The notes beneath the pieces were generated by a model that was not told the origin of the DNA, searched no databases, and was given only the letters and a program-made list of their open reading frames with translations. Of a stretch of DNA of 64,000 bases, positions 17,012 to 25,621 are shown piece after piece. The number at the start of each line of letters is the position of its first letter. The first letter of the stretch is position 1. This stretch comes from an uncultured Alphaproteobacteria bacterium (lineage in GTDB: Bacteria > Pseudomonadota > Alphaproteobacteria > Rs-D84), in assembly GCA_947646585.1 (NCBI GenBank), contig CANSHD010000001.1:124001-188000 (forward strand). Direction: 5' to 3'. The position numbers and the translations under genes were made by a program.

Positions 17012-18324
17012 TATACGTGACAAGGCTGAAAAAAATATTTTCAAAAATAATGATATGCGCCGTCGGCGCGGTGCTGCTCATGCCCGGCGCAATGGCGGCC
17101 GGCAACGTGCCGGGCGCGACCGGCGACATCGGCGACTATGGCGTGTGGGCGACCGACCATAACAAAGAAGCCTTTACCAGCGAATTGGCCGAGGACATAA
17201 ATTTTTTCCAATCCGAATTTCAAAACCAGCTGGTTGCGGACTATGTCCCGGTCGAGGCTAAAATCGGCCTTGCATTCATGAACGCAATGACGCTTATCGG
17301 GCGCATTCTGGACAGTTCGCTGGTGCGTTTCGCAACGATATTCATCGCGGTTGCGTTCCTGTTCTGGATGGGGTTCGAGGCGTATCAGATGATTATCGGC
17401 GCCGCGGAGGTAAAAAAGTCGATTGAGGGAATCGTCAAAAAAGGATTCACAATCGCAATATGGGTGTTCGTCATTCAGTACGGCGCGGCCCAAACATTTA
17501 TGCTGGTCGCGGGCCCGATAATAACCGTGGGCACCTATATGTCGGATTTGATTTTGAACGCGGTGACAACAACCGCCGGCGCATCCCTGCCCGACACATG
17601 CAGCGCCATCCGCGACTATGCCGCGACGCACATGGCCGCGGATGCCGTAATCGACGCCGGGGCCGCCGCCGACATAATGTGCGTGCCGACACGGCTGTCC
17701 GGATTCTTTTACACCGCCGTCGCCGCCGGGTGGAAATGGATGCTGGCCGGCATCGGACACAGCATGTTCACATTCCTAATCGGCGCCGTGTTCATTGTCA
17801 TATTTTTGATAAACATCTGGAAATTCGCGCTGATGGCGCTGGGCGTGATTGCGGACCTGTTCCTGGCGATATTCATGCTGCCGTTCACGGCGATTGCGGA
17901 AACGGTCGGCAAGACGTCGTACAAGGGAATCGCCGGAACAATATTCAACGGATTCCTTGGGCTGTTCAAAACGGAAAGTTTGACCACACAGATAAACAGA
18001 TTCATTAACGCCGCGATTTATTTCGTGTCACTGTCGATTGTTGTCGCGGTGTGCGCGGCGATACTGTCCGGCGTCGTGGACGCGAACCTGGCGGCCAGTG
18101 TCCCGTCAATCGACAACGACGGATTCATGATAACGCTGATTATCGGATGTCTGGTCGCATACCTGGCCGACAAGGCATTGCAGCTGGCAAAGGACTTGGG
18201 CGGCAGTGTCGATGATTCGCTGGGCCAGCAGTTCGGCAAAGACGTTACGAAACTGGCCAAGAACGTGCAGGCCCAAGCGAAAAAGTATTGGAAAATTTAC
18301 AAGGACAGCAAGAAATCGTCTTAA
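17008..18324 (+). CDS. VirB6/TrbL-like polytopic membrane protein (array member 5)
   Basis: 438 residues from ATGA 17008 (MIYVTRLKKIFSK, then a hydrophobic signal ending AMAAG). A longer frame from 16924 lies inside member 4 and is rejected. A predicted amphipathic region is followed by TM helices at about 105-130, 145-175, 240-285 and 335-360, and two more near 375-395. The central loop has three Cys and is Asp/Ala rich. Of the five it is closest to canonical VirB6 in length and spacing. Its stop overlaps the end of the convergent uvrD/pcrA gene by four bases. Confidence 0.72.
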   Translation: MIYVTRLKKIFSKIMICAVGAVLLMPGAMAAGNVPGATGDIGDYGVWATDHNKEAFTSELAEDINFFQSEFQNQLVADYVPVEAKIGLAFMNAMTLIGRILDSSLVRFATIFIAVAFLFWMGFEAYQMIIGAAEVKKSIEGIVKKGFTIAIWVFVIQYGAAQTFMLVAGPIITVGTYMSDLILNAVTTTAGASLPDTCSAIRDYAATHMAADAVIDAGAAADIMCVPTRLSGFFYTAVAAGWKWMLAGIGHSMFTFLIGAVFIVIFLINIWKFALMALGVIADLFLAIFMLPFTAIAETVGKTSYKGIAGTIFNGFLGLFKTESLTTQINRFINAAIYFVSLSIVVAVCAAILSGVVDANLAASVPSIDNDGFMITLIIGCLVAYLADKALQLAKDLGGSVDDSLGQQFGKDVTKLAKNVQAQAKKYWKIYKDSKKSS

Positions 18325-20393
18325 GATTCAAACGTTAAATAGCCGCGCGCGACCTTTTTTATTCCGCGGCTTTTGAACGCGACGGTCAATATCTCGCCGC
18401 CGTCCTCGATAACGACGCCCCGCCCCATATCGGCATGCGACACCAATCGTCCCACGGAATTTTTCGGCGCCGCACGCGCCGCACGCGGCGCCGGCGTATA
18501 AGATGTCGGTATGCCGCGCGGCGGCGCATACGCACCGCGGGGCGAGCCGCCCTGAAAATCCAGATACCGGCCGTCCATCTCTGTGATAAAGCGACTGGGC
18601 GAATTATACTTTTGCTCCCCGAACAGGCGCCGCGACATTGCGTTCAAGATAACCGCACGCACGCGCGCACGCGTTATCGCGACATAGGCCAGTCTGCGCT
18701 CTTCCTCCAGCGCCCCTTCGTCCACGGTCTTTTCGTTCGGGAAAATCCCCTCTTCCCAGGCCGGCAAAAACACGGTGTCAAATTCCAACCCTTTTGCCGC
18801 GTGTATCGTCATTATGGATACCGCGCCGCCGGCGGCCGCCGCCGCGTCCGCGTCGTCGTCCGTCATCATCAGGGCGGCCTGCTCTAAAAATTCGGCGATT
18901 GTGTCGTATTTGGAAATAACGTTGGTTATCAATTCCTGCAAATTTGCAAGACGGTCCGACGCATCGGCGTCTTTGGATTCGCGCCACATTTTGAAATAGC
19001 CCGCGCGCTCCAAAAGTGTCTTGGCGGCGTCCATCGGGGCCATCGCGGACCAGTCGAAATCAAACGCGGACAAAAACTCATCGGCGGCCGCGCGCTGCTT
19101 TGCCGACAGTTTCGCATTCATCAAACCCGACATTAAATCCGGCCCGGCCCCGCGCAGCTTTTCAATCGCAGCCGCGCCAAAACCGCGGCGCGGACGACCG
19201 ATTACACGCAAAAACGAAATGTCGTCAAACGGATACGCCATCAAACGGATGTATGCAATCGCGTCCCTGATTTCCGCACGGTCGTAGAACTTGGTCGCAC
19301 CAATCAAACGATACGGAATGCCGCGACGCGCAAACTCTTCCTCGAACAGACGCGACAGCGAGCCCGCCCGAATCAAAACCGCAAATTTTCCGAAATCCGC
19401 CGCATCGCGCGTGACGGCGTCGGCGACGACACGCGCCTCGTCCCAGTCGCTGGGGACGGTTAAGACATACACCGGCTCGCCGACGGTATTTTCATCCGCA
19501 CTGCGCAAATCCTTGCCAAGTCTCCCGCGGTTGTGACGTATCAGCGAATTTGCCGCCCCCAAAATATTCGGCGTGCTGCGATAATTTATCTCCAACCGGA
19601 TTACGCGCGCGGCGTCAAACGTTTTGTCGAAATTTAAAATGTGCTTTATCTCCGCCCCGCGCCATGAATATATGGACTGGTCGTCATCGCCGACGCAACA
19701 TATGTTTGGCCGCTCCGCCCCGCGGGTCAGCATTTCCAGAAATTCCATCTGGGCGTGGTTGGTATCCTGAAACTCGTCCACCAAAATATATTTGAATTGG
19801 TTCTGATACCGCGCGAGGATTTCGGGGTGCGAATCAAACAACTGCAACACTTTTAATATTATGTCGCCAAAGTCCACCGCGTTCAACCGCGCCAGTTCCG
19901 CGTTATACGCCGCATACACCTTGTCGGAATATTCCAGCGCGCGCAGCCCCCTGTCCTTGACCGACGAAAACTGCTCCACATAATCGGCCGGCGTCTTGGT
20001 TGACATCCCCACGGCGGCCAGAATATTTTTTATCACGGCCTTTTGGTCGTCGTCGCCGTATACGATAAAGTCACGGCGCAGACCCGCCGCATCCGCATTC
20101 GCGCGCAAAATCCGCAGCGCCACCGAATGAAACGTTCCGCACCACAAGTCACGCGCGTCGAAGGCGCCGTCCTCGGCAAACGCGGCGATGCGCGCCTTCA
20201 TCTCGTTCGCGGCCTTGTTCGTAAATGTCAGGGCCAGCACCTGCCACGGCATGGCCAGGCGGCTTTGCAAAATATACGCGATGCGCGTCGTCAGCACGCG
20301 CGTCTTGCCCGTTCCCGCCCCCGACAGCACCAACAGCGGCCCTTCGGTCGTTTCCACCGCGGCGCGCTGGGCATCGTTAAGATTTTCTAGCAT
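18321..20393 (-). CDS. uvrD: UvrD/PcrA-type DNA helicase (superfamily 1)
   Basis: 690 residues from ATG 20393 (MLENLNDAQRAAVETTEGPL); the longer frame upstream is rejected because it runs into the divergent dnaQ. Motif Q/I is LSGAGTGKTR at about 23-32, motif II is VDEFQDTN, motif III is GDDDQSIYSWRGA, and motif V/VI is TIHAAKGLEFDTVFLP with ERRLAYVAITRAR. The C-terminal 70 residues carry a Tudor-like tail (GRLVSHADMGRGVVIED). It unwinds 3' to 5' in nucleotide-excision and mismatch repair. uvrD and pcrA types cannot be told apart safely here. Confidence 0.9.
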   Translation of the reverse strand: MLENLNDAQRAAVETTEGPLLVLSGAGTGKTRVLTTRIAYILQSRLAMPWQVLALTFTNKAANEMKARIAAFAEDGAFDARDLWCGTFHSVALRILRANADAAGLRRDFIVYGDDDQKAVIKNILAAVGMSTKTPADYVEQFSSVKDRGLRALEYSDKVYAAYNAELARLNAVDFGDIILKVLQLFDSHPEILARYQNQFKYILVDEFQDTNHAQMEFLEMLTRGAERPNICCVGDDDQSIYSWRGAEIKHILNFDKTFDAARVIRLEINYRSTPNILGAANSLIRHNRGRLGKDLRSADENTVGEPVYVLTVPSDWDEARVVADAVTRDAADFGKFAVLIRAGSLSRLFEEEFARRGIPYRLIGATKFYDRAEIRDAIAYIRLMAYPFDDISFLRVIGRPRRGFGAAAIEKLRGAGPDLMSGLMNAKLSAKQRAAADEFLSAFDFDWSAMAPMDAAKTLLERAGYFKMWRESKDADASDRLANLQELITNVISKYDTIAEFLEQAALMMTDDDADAAAAAGGAVSIMTIHAAKGLEFDTVFLPAWEEGIFPNEKTVDEGALEEERRLAYVAITRARVRAVILNAMSRRLFGEQKYNSPSRFITEMDGRYLDFQGGSPRGAYAPPRGIPTSYTPAPRAARAAPKNSVGRLVSHADMGRGVVIEDGGEILTVAFKSRGIKKVARGYLTFES

Positions 20394-20451
20394 TAAATTC
20401 ACGCATTCATTATAATACACCGTTGTCTGCTTATCAAAGGGAAATGGAAAA

Positions 20452-21129
20452 ATGAAACGCGTTATTTGCTTTGACATTGAAACAACCGGTTTTGAATACA
20501 TGCGCGGCGACCGCTGCATTGAAATCGGCGCGGTTGAAATCATCGACGGGCAAATCACGGACAAAACATTTCACGAATATATAAATCCTGAGGGTAAAAT
20601 TATTCCCCCGGAAACATACATGGTTCATAAAATTTCCAACGCATTCCTGGAAGACAAGCCAAAGATGATAGAGGTCGCGCCCCGCTTTCTGGAATTTATC
20701 GGCGACGCCCCGATTGTCGCGCACAACGGCATCGACTTTGACTTTCCGTTTGTAAATCACGAACTCGGCAAACTCGGCCTGCCCCAGATTCCGCGCAGTC
20801 GCCAGATAGACTCGCTGGTTCTGGCACGCAACCGCGTTTTCGGTCCAAAACTGTTCACATTGGACGCGCTGGCAAAATGGTACGGCATATCGCTGACGGC
20901 GCGTGCCGATGCACACGGCGCGTTAATCGACTCTGAGATTCTGGCAAAGGTTTATCTGGAATTGGAAAACACGGCGCCCGTCCCCGACATATCCGAAATC
21001 ATTGCGGACCAGCATGCGGCATTCTTAAAGCATCCGAAAATCGGCCGCGATTTTCCGCGCCGCTCTTTCCCCGCGCACCCGGACGAGCTGGCCGCGCACA
21101 ACGAATTCATTGCAAAAATCACCGCATAA
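20452..21129 (+). CDS. dnaQ: DNA polymerase III epsilon subunit (3'-5' exonuclease)
   Basis: 225 residues with all DEDDh residues: D8 and E10 in CFDIETTGFE, Asp in HNGIDFDFPF, His in ADAHGALIDS, and the final Asp in LIDSE. The length matches DnaQ of Alphaproteobacteria. The C-terminal tail after about 175 should hold the polymerase-binding segment. It proofreads newly made DNA within the Pol III core. It is divergent from uvrD across a 58-base gap that contains a TATAAT readable from both sides. Confidence 0.9.
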   Translation: MKRVICFDIETTGFEYMRGDRCIEIGAVEIIDGQITDKTFHEYINPEGKIIPPETYMVHKISNAFLEDKPKMIEVAPRFLEFIGDAPIVAHNGIDFDFPFVNHELGKLGLPQIPRSRQIDSLVLARNRVFGPKLFTLDALAKWYGISLTARADAHGALIDSEILAKVYLELENTAPVPDISEIIADQHAAFLKHPKIGRDFPRRSFPAHPDELAAHNEFIAKITA

Positions 21130-21157
21130 AAAAAACGACCGAACGGTCGTTTTTTTA
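21129..21157. terminator. Bidirectional terminator between dnaQ and the Cys-rich exported gene
   Basis: AAAAAACGACCG pairs with CGGTCGTTTTTT. The stem is flanked by A and T runs and serves both convergent genes. Confidence 0.85.
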
Positions 21158-23434
21158 TTATTCGCTTGTTACGCAAACACCGTTTTTCATGGTATAGCCG
21201 GTCTCGCACACACATGAACCATATGAATTGCGTTCAGACTTATCGGGACACAATAAAACACACTGGCTGCTCCACGGCTCATAACCCGTATTGCATTTGC
21301 ACAAATCATTGACATATTGGTCCTTATCCGCCGCGGACGATTTCGGCGTTGTGCTGTATGTCGAATTATCCGGACACAGCATGCTGTTATAGAACATGTC
21401 GGAAACCTTGTCTATAACACTATCCGAAGCATATTTACCATCTTCACCTGTATCCGGACAAGAGTCACCTGTACAATCATCAAATATCGCATATCCGCAC
21501 GTCAGCACCACATTCCGGCACGCACCGCGCATAACGTTGCGAATGCTGCCAACACTGGCCGACGACGTCCATGCGTTAACCTGGGTCACCTGCTGGTTAT
21601 AGCATGTCGCGACGTCAACCATACAGTTCGCCGCATAATCCGCAATCACCTTTTCCTGGCCGGACTTGATGTTTACCATCGCACGCTGGATATAATTTAA
21701 GACAATGTCGTTGTACGGCTGATAATTGTTGTTGCCGTCGTACGTGTAACGCTGGCACTTGTCCAGAACGGGCCGGCACAGCCCCTCGGTCACACGGACG
21801 CCGGTCCCAATCTTTTGCAACAGATATTTAACCGCGCACCATCCGTCGCCGTTGGCTGCACCGTTCTCCCCCGAGGTTCCGCTTATATCCTTCTTGCATG
21901 CATCGATGCCGACCACCTTGCCGGTTGCCGCCGCATTTCTCAAAAATTCGGTATTTATTACGGAATTGTCATACGACTCCATAAAGTCGCGGATATACGT
22001 AATATCCTGGCCGATTACAACCTTGCCGTTTTCGTCAATGTATCTTTTGGTCGGATCCAGACATTTTTCATAATTTTCACCGCAAACCATTTCATCCGTC
22101 ATGCATGTATCCAGTGCCGCGATGCACCCCTTTGCATCATACTGGTTTTTATTCTGCAATACGGCCAGACGCGCCTTTTGCAGCATCAGATTCGCACTGC
22201 GCACGTTCGAAACCAAAGTCTCGTTCATTTTTGTCAGCCCCTGCTCGTACGCGATGCAGTCCTTGTCAATCGCCAAATCGTAATTCGCCGTCAACTGCTG
22301 CTGCGTGGCGCCGGCCTCTTTGCACTGGCTAAGTATGGAATTGCAGCGCTTTTTCGCCGCGTTGTACAAATCCGTCCCACGCAGGTTCGACATGCTGCTG
22401 GAATTGTTGTTCAAGAAATCCAGATTGAACAAATCGGACGTGTCGGAAAAATCAAGATTCAAATCCAGCGTCGAAAAACTGTCGTTGCCGGCAACCGACG
22501 TCGATGACGACGGATTCTTTATCAAATCCTCTATATCGGCCAGCATGTTGCGCGTCTCGGTCGTGTCGCGCGCACCGGACAGGGCCTCCTCCGCCTCTGT
22601 CGCGGACATAATCGCACGAATCTCGTCCGCCGACAATCCGACATAGCGGATACGCTGGGCCACCTCGTTCAACTGGGTGTTGGCGTCCTTGACCGCAGTC
22701 TCAACCTTGGTGTACCGGGATAAATTCGCACTGCAGCTGCATCGTTTCTGATTGGAATCAATAACCGCACAGAACTGGTCCATACAGTCGTTGTACTGCT
22801 CCTGACATGATTTGTTCAAATCGGCCGTCTGTTCCAGACGTTCCTTTGCCTCCGCGATTGTCTCTCTCTGGGTCGCGGTTGTCGTGGACGACGCCGCACG
22901 CGATTGCAGCGCGCGCACCGATTCCCCGATGTTGGAGCCTGTCTGAATATTTGTCCCGGCGATTTTTGCGCGGCCCCCAACCTCGGCCGTGCTGGGGCGC
23001 AGCGTCACACCCGCACGGCGCACGGCCGGGTCGCTGTTGACCGATGCCGCCGTCACGCGCGCATTGCGCCCGACGGTGTTCACCGCGGCGTTCAAATTAT
23101 CCCGTGCCGATGGCGCCGTGTCGCCCGCGGCGATGCGCGCCGACGCACCGCGCGACGGTGTCACGGCGCGTGTGGCCGTGTCCGTGGTGCGTGTGGCGCG
23201 GGCGGCCACCGCACCTTTCTCGGATGATGCGGTTGTCGTGCCGGCGCTTGAATTCTGAACCGTATCGCGACGCACGGTCGTACGCGCGACCGCGCCGGCC
23301 GGGTTGTCGCGCGTCGCACTGTTATCAACGGATGCGACCAACGACGGAATGGCACGTGAAATAGCCGGCGTATCGGCCATGGCGGCCGGCGCCGTAAAAG
23401 CAAAAGCAAAAATCCACGTGACGATTTTCTTCAT
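21158..23434 (-). CDS. Large exported Cys-rich protein with disordered N-terminal region
   Basis: 758 residues. A signal peptide (MKKIVTWIFAFAFTAPAAMA) is followed by about 160 residues that are rich in Thr, Arg, Ala and Ser and probably disordered. A coiled-coil-like region holds repeated C-x3-C units (for example CQEQYNDCMDQFC near 215 and CIAALDTCMTDEMVCGENYEKC near 445). The last 60 residues form a small Cys-rich module (CKCNTGYEPW to CVCETGYTMKNGVC) resembling an EGF-like fold. The location is periplasmic or outer surface. The function is unknown. An extended -10 lies at 23447-23457. Confidence 0.6.
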   Translation of the reverse strand: MKKIVTWIFAFAFTAPAAMADTPAISRAIPSLVASVDNSATRDNPAGAVARTTVRRDTVQNSSAGTTTASSEKGAVAARATRTTDTATRAVTPSRGASARIAAGDTAPSARDNLNAAVNTVGRNARVTAASVNSDPAVRRAGVTLRPSTAEVGGRAKIAGTNIQTGSNIGESVRALQSRAASSTTTATQRETIAEAKERLEQTADLNKSCQEQYNDCMDQFCAVIDSNQKRCSCSANLSRYTKVETAVKDANTQLNEVAQRIRYVGLSADEIRAIMSATEAEEALSGARDTTETRNMLADIEDLIKNPSSSTSVAGNDSFSTLDLNLDFSDTSDLFNLDFLNNNSSSMSNLRGTDLYNAAKKRCNSILSQCKEAGATQQQLTANYDLAIDKDCIAYEQGLTKMNETLVSNVRSANLMLQKARLAVLQNKNQYDAKGCIAALDTCMTDEMVCGENYEKCLDPTKRYIDENGKVVIGQDITYIRDFMESYDNSVINTEFLRNAAATGKVVGIDACKKDISGTSGENGAANGDGWCAVKYLLQKIGTGVRVTEGLCRPVLDKCQRYTYDGNNNYQPYNDIVLNYIQRAMVNIKSGQEKVIADYAANCMVDVATCYNQQVTQVNAWTSSASVGSIRNVMRGACRNVVLTCGYAIFDDCTGDSCPDTGEDGKYASDSVIDKVSDMFYNSMLCPDNSTYSTTPKSSAADKDQYVNDLCKCNTGYEPWSSQCVLLCPDKSERNSYGSCVCETGYTMKNGVCVTSE

Positions 23435-23446
23435 TATTATATATTT

Positions 23447-23457
23447 ATTATATCACA
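23447..23457 (-). promoter_or_regulatory. Extended -10 of the Cys-rich exported gene
   Basis: TGTGATATAAT on the minus strand matches base for base the extended -10 of the rightward VirB6-like operon (13058-13068). A second TATAAT lies closer to the start codon. Confidence 0.5.
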
Positions 23458-23503
23458 AGCGGGCGCGCCAAAAAAGATTAAAATACCGGCGCCCCGCCTG
23501 GGA

Positions 23504-24217
23504 TTAAAACAATATGTTCAGCTTTGCCCCCACCTGCACTTCGCTGCCCTCGAACTCGTAATCAATATGACCGATATACTGCGTGCGTCCGTACTGCCGC
23601 ACCAGCTTTGCGTTCAGCCATTCCTGGTCGAAATCAGGATTGGTGGATTTGCGGATATCCGCCCCAAGGCCAAAGCGCCATGCACCGCGCAAACGAAAAT
23701 ATACCTCCGGTATAAAATCTATGTACGACATTCCGCGGTCGTCGTCAAAAATCCAGCTGGACTTTACCGTCCCGGCCAGCGTCATTGTCGCATACTCGCG
23801 CCCAAAGCGCAGTCCGGCATAATATGTCGAATCTGCAAACCACGGCGTACGCACATGGGACGAGCCGCCGAACTTAAACCCGAACAGCACGTCCGATATA
23901 ATGTTGGCGTTATTGTCGGCCGCGGTCATCAGACGATATTTCCCACCCAGGTCAAAGCTGGAGAAACCGTCCTCGTCGCCGTCAAAATCATTCTGGTAAT
24001 GCAAGCTGATGCCGGCGTTAAAGCGCTCTGTAAAACCATAGGACAACGCCTGGCCGATGCGCAGAACACTGTCGTAATATGCAATGTTTGACGTTGACAG
24101 AATTTCACTTCTGCCGTTCATGTATAACGGGTCGGACGTGTCATAATCCGCCGCATTCGCCGCCGGCACGGCCAGCATCGCCGCACAAACAACCGCCATA
24201 ATCTTTTTAAACAACAT
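23504..24217 (-). CDS. Outer-membrane beta-barrel protein
   Basis: 237 residues with a signal peptide (cleavage after ANA, about residue 22). The rest alternates aromatic and polar residues in strand-length units with acidic turns (DFDGDEDG), and it ends in LNILF. A terminal Phe after a strand is the usual signal for outer-membrane assembly by Bam. The strand count suggests 10-12. No specific porin or enzyme motif is visible. It lies downstream of another barrel gene and may share its transcript. Confidence 0.7.
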   Translation of the reverse strand: MLFKKIMAVVCAAMLAVPAANAADYDTSDPLYMNGRSEILSTSNIAYYDSVLRIGQALSYGFTERFNAGISLHYQNDFDGDEDGFSSFDLGGKYRLMTAADNNANIISDVLFGFKFGGSSHVRTPWFADSTYYAGLRFGREYATMTLAGTVKSSWIFDDDRGMSYIDFIPEVYFRLRGAWRFGLGADIRKSTNPDFDQEWLNAKLVRQYGRTQYIGHIDYEFEGSEVQVGAKLNILF

Positions 24218-24251
24218 TTTGCATCTCTCCTTGAACTCTTTCTATGCAAAG

Positions 24252-24278
24252 GCACCCCGGAAGAAAATTCCGGGGTGC
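24252..24278 (-). terminator. Strong hairpin between two barrel genes
   Basis: GCACCCCGGAA (24252-24262) and TTCCGGGGTGC (24268-24278) form a perfect 11-bp stem with a five-base loop. On the minus strand only CTTTGC follows, so it may attenuate or protect the upstream mRNA rather than fully terminate it. Confidence 0.6.
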
Positions 24279-24290
24279 GCGCCATATTGA

Positions 24291-25538
24291 TTAGAACTGG
24301 AATATAGCCTGCAGACCGACCGTCGTTTCCTTGTAATCGGACAGCTTTGCATCACCATGCTTTACCCATCCGTTAATGAACTCCCCGTCCGGTCCCGTCG
24401 CGCCATACGACCAGTACCCCAGCTTTTTGTCGTCGGCACTGTCGTAAAACGCGGTCTTGGCATACAGGTTCAACGCGACCCAGTCGTTCGGCTGCCAGCC
24501 GATTGCGCCCTTAATCGACGCCTGGTTGTGCCAGTCATAGTCGCCCAGCACCGCCTCCAGATTCAGGGTCCAGTCTTCGTCCAGAACACTGAACACGCCG
24601 AGCCCGCCCTCTATATAGAACGTATTGTCGGCATCTGTGTCATACGCGATGAATATCGCCGCCTTGTTCCCCTCGGCCGTCGTACCCTCGATACCGTTTC
24701 CGTACGAATTGCCGTCAAAGTCAACATACCATCCGCGCGCCAGCGCATATATTGTGGAACGCGCAACCTTGTACCCGCCCTTTAAATCCAGAATATAATT
24801 GTTGGAAATGTCTTTCTGGTGCTGATAATAACCGGACAGCGTTCCAATCCATTTCTCATTGTCGATAAAGCGCCACTGAACACCGGCACCATACAAATTC
24901 AGACCGTCGTCGTCCATCTTGTCGTCGGGCGCCGTGGACCAGTCGAACTTGTACTTGTATGAATCATACTGCCCCATTATCAGCACGGCCAAACGGTCCG
25001 TAATACCATAGCTGAAGTCTTCTTTGATGGAGAATCCCTTCATATCCCACTTTGCCTTGGTATCGGAAATCGTCATCCCCTCGGCCGGGGTCAGCGACAT
25101 GTCATACGAATTCATATTGTAAGACAAATCCGTGACGGAGCCGAACTTGCCCTTTAACGGCTGAAAGAACGGATGCGCCAGGTAATATTTGCGTTTCAGC
25201 GTGCTGCGCACTGTCTCCGCGCGCGTCGTGCGAACGTTGCGCGTTGTGGTCGTCGTTGCGGTGCCGCTGCGCGTGTTGCTGTCATACTGTTTGTACAGGG
25301 CGCTGCGGCTGGCGGGCTGTGTGTAATACAAATCGCCCGCGTCGCGCGACCGGTACGTGGTCGTCGTGCTGCGCGTCTGATACTTTTCATAATTTACGTT
25401 TTCACGTGCACGTACGGCCGGCGCGCCCGACAAATCCGCACTGGACGCCGCACGCATGCCGCTGTTGGTTGCGGCCCACACGGGCGCCATGCCGAAAACA
25501 GCCGCCGCCCAAATAAACAAAGACATCTGCTTTTTCAT
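24291..25538 (-). CDS. Outer-membrane beta-barrel protein with Thr/Arg-rich N-terminal segment
   Basis: 415 residues from ATG 25538, which is preceded by a strong AAGGAG; the upstream frame extension is rejected. The signal peptide is MKKQMSLFIWAAAVFGMAPVWA. Residues about 25-120 are rich in Thr, Arg, Ser and Tyr and probably disordered, echoing the Cys-rich protein two genes away. The rest is a long series of alternating strands with Asn/Asp/Gly turns and a C-terminal VGLQAIFQF ending in Phe. The strand count suggests 14-18. The ligand is unknown. Confidence 0.7.
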   Translation of the reverse strand: MKKQMSLFIWAAAVFGMAPVWAATNSGMRAASSADLSGAPAVRARENVNYEKYQTRSTTTTYRSRDAGDLYYTQPASRSALYKQYDSNTRSGTATTTTTRNVRTTRAETVRSTLKRKYYLAHPFFQPLKGKFGSVTDLSYNMNSYDMSLTPAEGMTISDTKAKWDMKGFSIKEDFSYGITDRLAVLIMGQYDSYKYKFDWSTAPDDKMDDDGLNLYGAGVQWRFIDNEKWIGTLSGYYQHQKDISNNYILDLKGGYKVARSTIYALARGWYVDFDGNSYGNGIEGTTAEGNKAAIFIAYDTDADNTFYIEGGLGVFSVLDEDWTLNLEAVLGDYDWHNQASIKGAIGWQPNDWVALNLYAKTAFYDSADDKKLGYWSYGATGPDGEFINGWVKHGDAKLSDYKETTVGLQAIFQF

Positions 25539-25563
25539 AATTAAGGTTCTCCTTTTGGTATAA

Positions 25564-25572
25564 ATTATACCA
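25564..25572 (-). promoter_or_regulatory. Extended -10 of the barrel gene
   Basis: TGGTATAAT on the minus strand, 26 bases before the start codon, followed by an AAGGAG ribosome binding site. Confidence 0.45.
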
Positions 25573-25591
25573 TAATTCGAATCGATAAAAA

Positions 25592-25618
25592 AGCACAAAA
25601 ATACCGGCAAACGCCGGT
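25592..25618 (-). terminator. Terminator of the GT61 gene
   Basis: ACCGGCAAACGCCGGT (25603-25618) folds into a 6-bp hairpin. On the minus strand ATTTTTGTG follows it. The hairpin begins four bases after the stop codon and is nearly identical to the one after ftsK. Confidence 0.75.
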
Positions 25619-25621
25619 AAA

